Shown here: positions 63,036 through 64,000 of the stretch, one piece after another
How the letters are laid out: each line of letters begins with the position of its first letter
How positions within the stretch are numbered: position 1 is the first letter of the stretch
Source: Cepaea nemoralis
Taxonomy: Eukaryota; Mollusca; Gastropoda; Stylommatophora; Helicidae
Length of the DNA stretch: 64,000 nucleotides
Assembly (NCBI GenBank): GCA_014155875.1
Contig: JACEFZ010028130.1
Location: forward strand, 326,001 to 390,000
Reading direction: 5' to 3'
The notes under the pieces: generated by a model
The model's input: only the letters and a program-made list of their open reading frames with translations
What the model was told of the DNA's origin: nothing
Databases searched by the model: none
Translations under genes and position numbers: made by a program

Positions 63036-63089
63036 CATCAAGGCTTGTGTGTTTGAATATGTCTCATAGGGTCAATAATTCCATACCAA

Positions 63090-63800
63090 GCAACCCAATG
63101 TACAGGGATCAGGTAATCCTTGTTTGACCAAAACAATCTCAGCTTTCTGTCCTTATTTAGTTCCAGATAACTATTTCTTTCAAAATGTCTACCCTATTGT
63201 GTTTCCTTACCTCTCTGAGTCCCAAACAGCAGTTCGTCTTCTACATTGTGCCCTAGTTGTTTCTTTAAATATGGCTTGCTCTGTTTATTATTTGACCTCC
63301 TAGAGGCCCAGAAAGCTATTACTAAGCTACACTGTTCTAGTTGTTTCTGTACAAATGTCTGTTCCAGCTGTTTCTTGACCCCCTTGTGTCCCAGACAGCT
63401 ATTAGTATACAACACTATATCCTAGTTGTTTCTGTTAAAATGTCTGTTCTGATTGTTTCCTTCAACAAGATGACTGTTTAAATTATTTTATTACCTCCTT
63501 CTTTTCAAGACAGTTATTAGTTTACTACATCCTGCTGCCGTGTTTCAGACAAATTATAATTTATTTATTACTAATGGTATATAACTCTGCAGTTTGCACC
63601 TGACAAGATGCAGCAAAATATGCCAGGCAATAAATTGGGCAACATATTTGTTGTGGCTTGTGTAGTTTCAGAAAACACATTGTATTGAGTGTCTCTTTGA
63701 GTGTCTGTTCTAGTTCTTTAATTACCTCCTTTGCTGCTAGACAACTACAAGTTTACTACACTCTGTTATTGTTGTTTCTGTAACTGTGGCTTGCTGTAGT
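63090..63800. repeat. degenerate tandem repeat of about 100-115 bp
   Basis: Words CTAGTTGTTTCTGT, AATGTCTGTTC, ACCTCC and CAGACAGCTATTAGT recur in the same order about six times with heavy divergence. The array is interrupted at about 63540-63655 by a hammerhead-like repeat copy. Confidence 0.7.
63593..63642 (+). repeat. decayed hammerhead-like repeat copy
   Basis: CTGACAA at 63600-63606, then GATGCAGC and GCCAGGCAATAAAT. The GAAA core is mutated to AAAA, which should abolish activity. Stem I words TTGCACC and GGGCAA still pair with one bulge. Confidence 0.55.
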
Positions 63801-64000
63801 TATTACTTGGCACTGTTCCATGATTCCAGCACATTCATTATTGACTTAATGAGCACATTTGGAAAATCTCTAAAACTGTCTACATAAGCATACATACATG
63901 CAAGCCCGATGGCACATACACACATAACAATGTTTTATACATTCTAACATTGTTAAGAAACATAACCAGCTATGCAACATTACATGTTATTTGGAATAAC
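63801..64000. other. unassigned DNA at the window end
   Basis: Nothing recognised. Confidence 0.4.

Noticed and set aside
62134..63069. Five overlapping frames of 78-155 codons with LALHPVCWHF-like repeats
   Set aside because: Translations of the 20-bp array in several frames, with no independent coding sign.

Overview
This window looks like repeat-dominated nuclear DNA from a multicellular animal. It contains no bacterial-style gene layout, no rRNA and no convincing intact host gene. Nearly everything recognisable is a transposable element, an element nested in another element, or a tandem array. Coexistence of RTE-like LINEs, a Penelope-like element with a GIY-YIG nuclease, Ty3/gypsy relics, Helitrons, hAT elements and tRNA-derived SINEs is compatible with a mollusc or another lophotrochozoan, but that placement is inference and species cannot be decided from the sequence.

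Layout. 1-5.6 kb: SINEs, an inverted pair of hammerhead-ribozyme-like repeats, a (GAA)n-tailed retroposon, a TA-flanked MITE and a 41-bp minisatellite. 5.6-9.1 kb: a hAT MITE, two RTE-like 3' fragments and two minisatellites. 9.2-12.85 kb: one reverse-strand RTE-like copy split by a 2.09-kb insertion with an 8-bp target duplication and by a (GAA)n-tailed retroposon. 13-20.4 kb: SINEs and a second RTE-like copy split by two head-to-tail Helitrons, followed by a 38-bp array of 31 units. 20.9-22.3 kb: 36-bp and 25-bp arrays. 22.5-28.4 kb: SINE pieces, microsatellites and unrecognised DNA. 28.4-37.4 kb: two Ty3/gypsy wrecks with a reverse Helitron between them. 38.3-40.9 kb: a nearly complete but broken RTE-like LINE. 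44.06-48.2 kb: a second RTE-like family on the reverse strand, split by a Helitron. 49.2-52.3 kb: a Penelope-like element with an open 833-codon frame, the only long intact protein gene. 52.6-59.8 kb: SINE, hAT remnant, LINE fragments and a three-level nest. 61.7-63 kb: a palindromic MITE and a 20-bp array.

The strongest structural results come from reading one copy against another inside the window. The tandem Helitron pair sits exactly between A and T of an RTE copy, with TC and CTAG ends and no duplication. Several retroposons have target duplications of 7 to 13 bp. The Penelope-like element carries hammerhead-like cores in both of its terminal direct repeats, and related motifs recur elsewhere, including as an inverted pair. 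Several minisatellites abut SINE sequence and contain Pol III A-box-like words.
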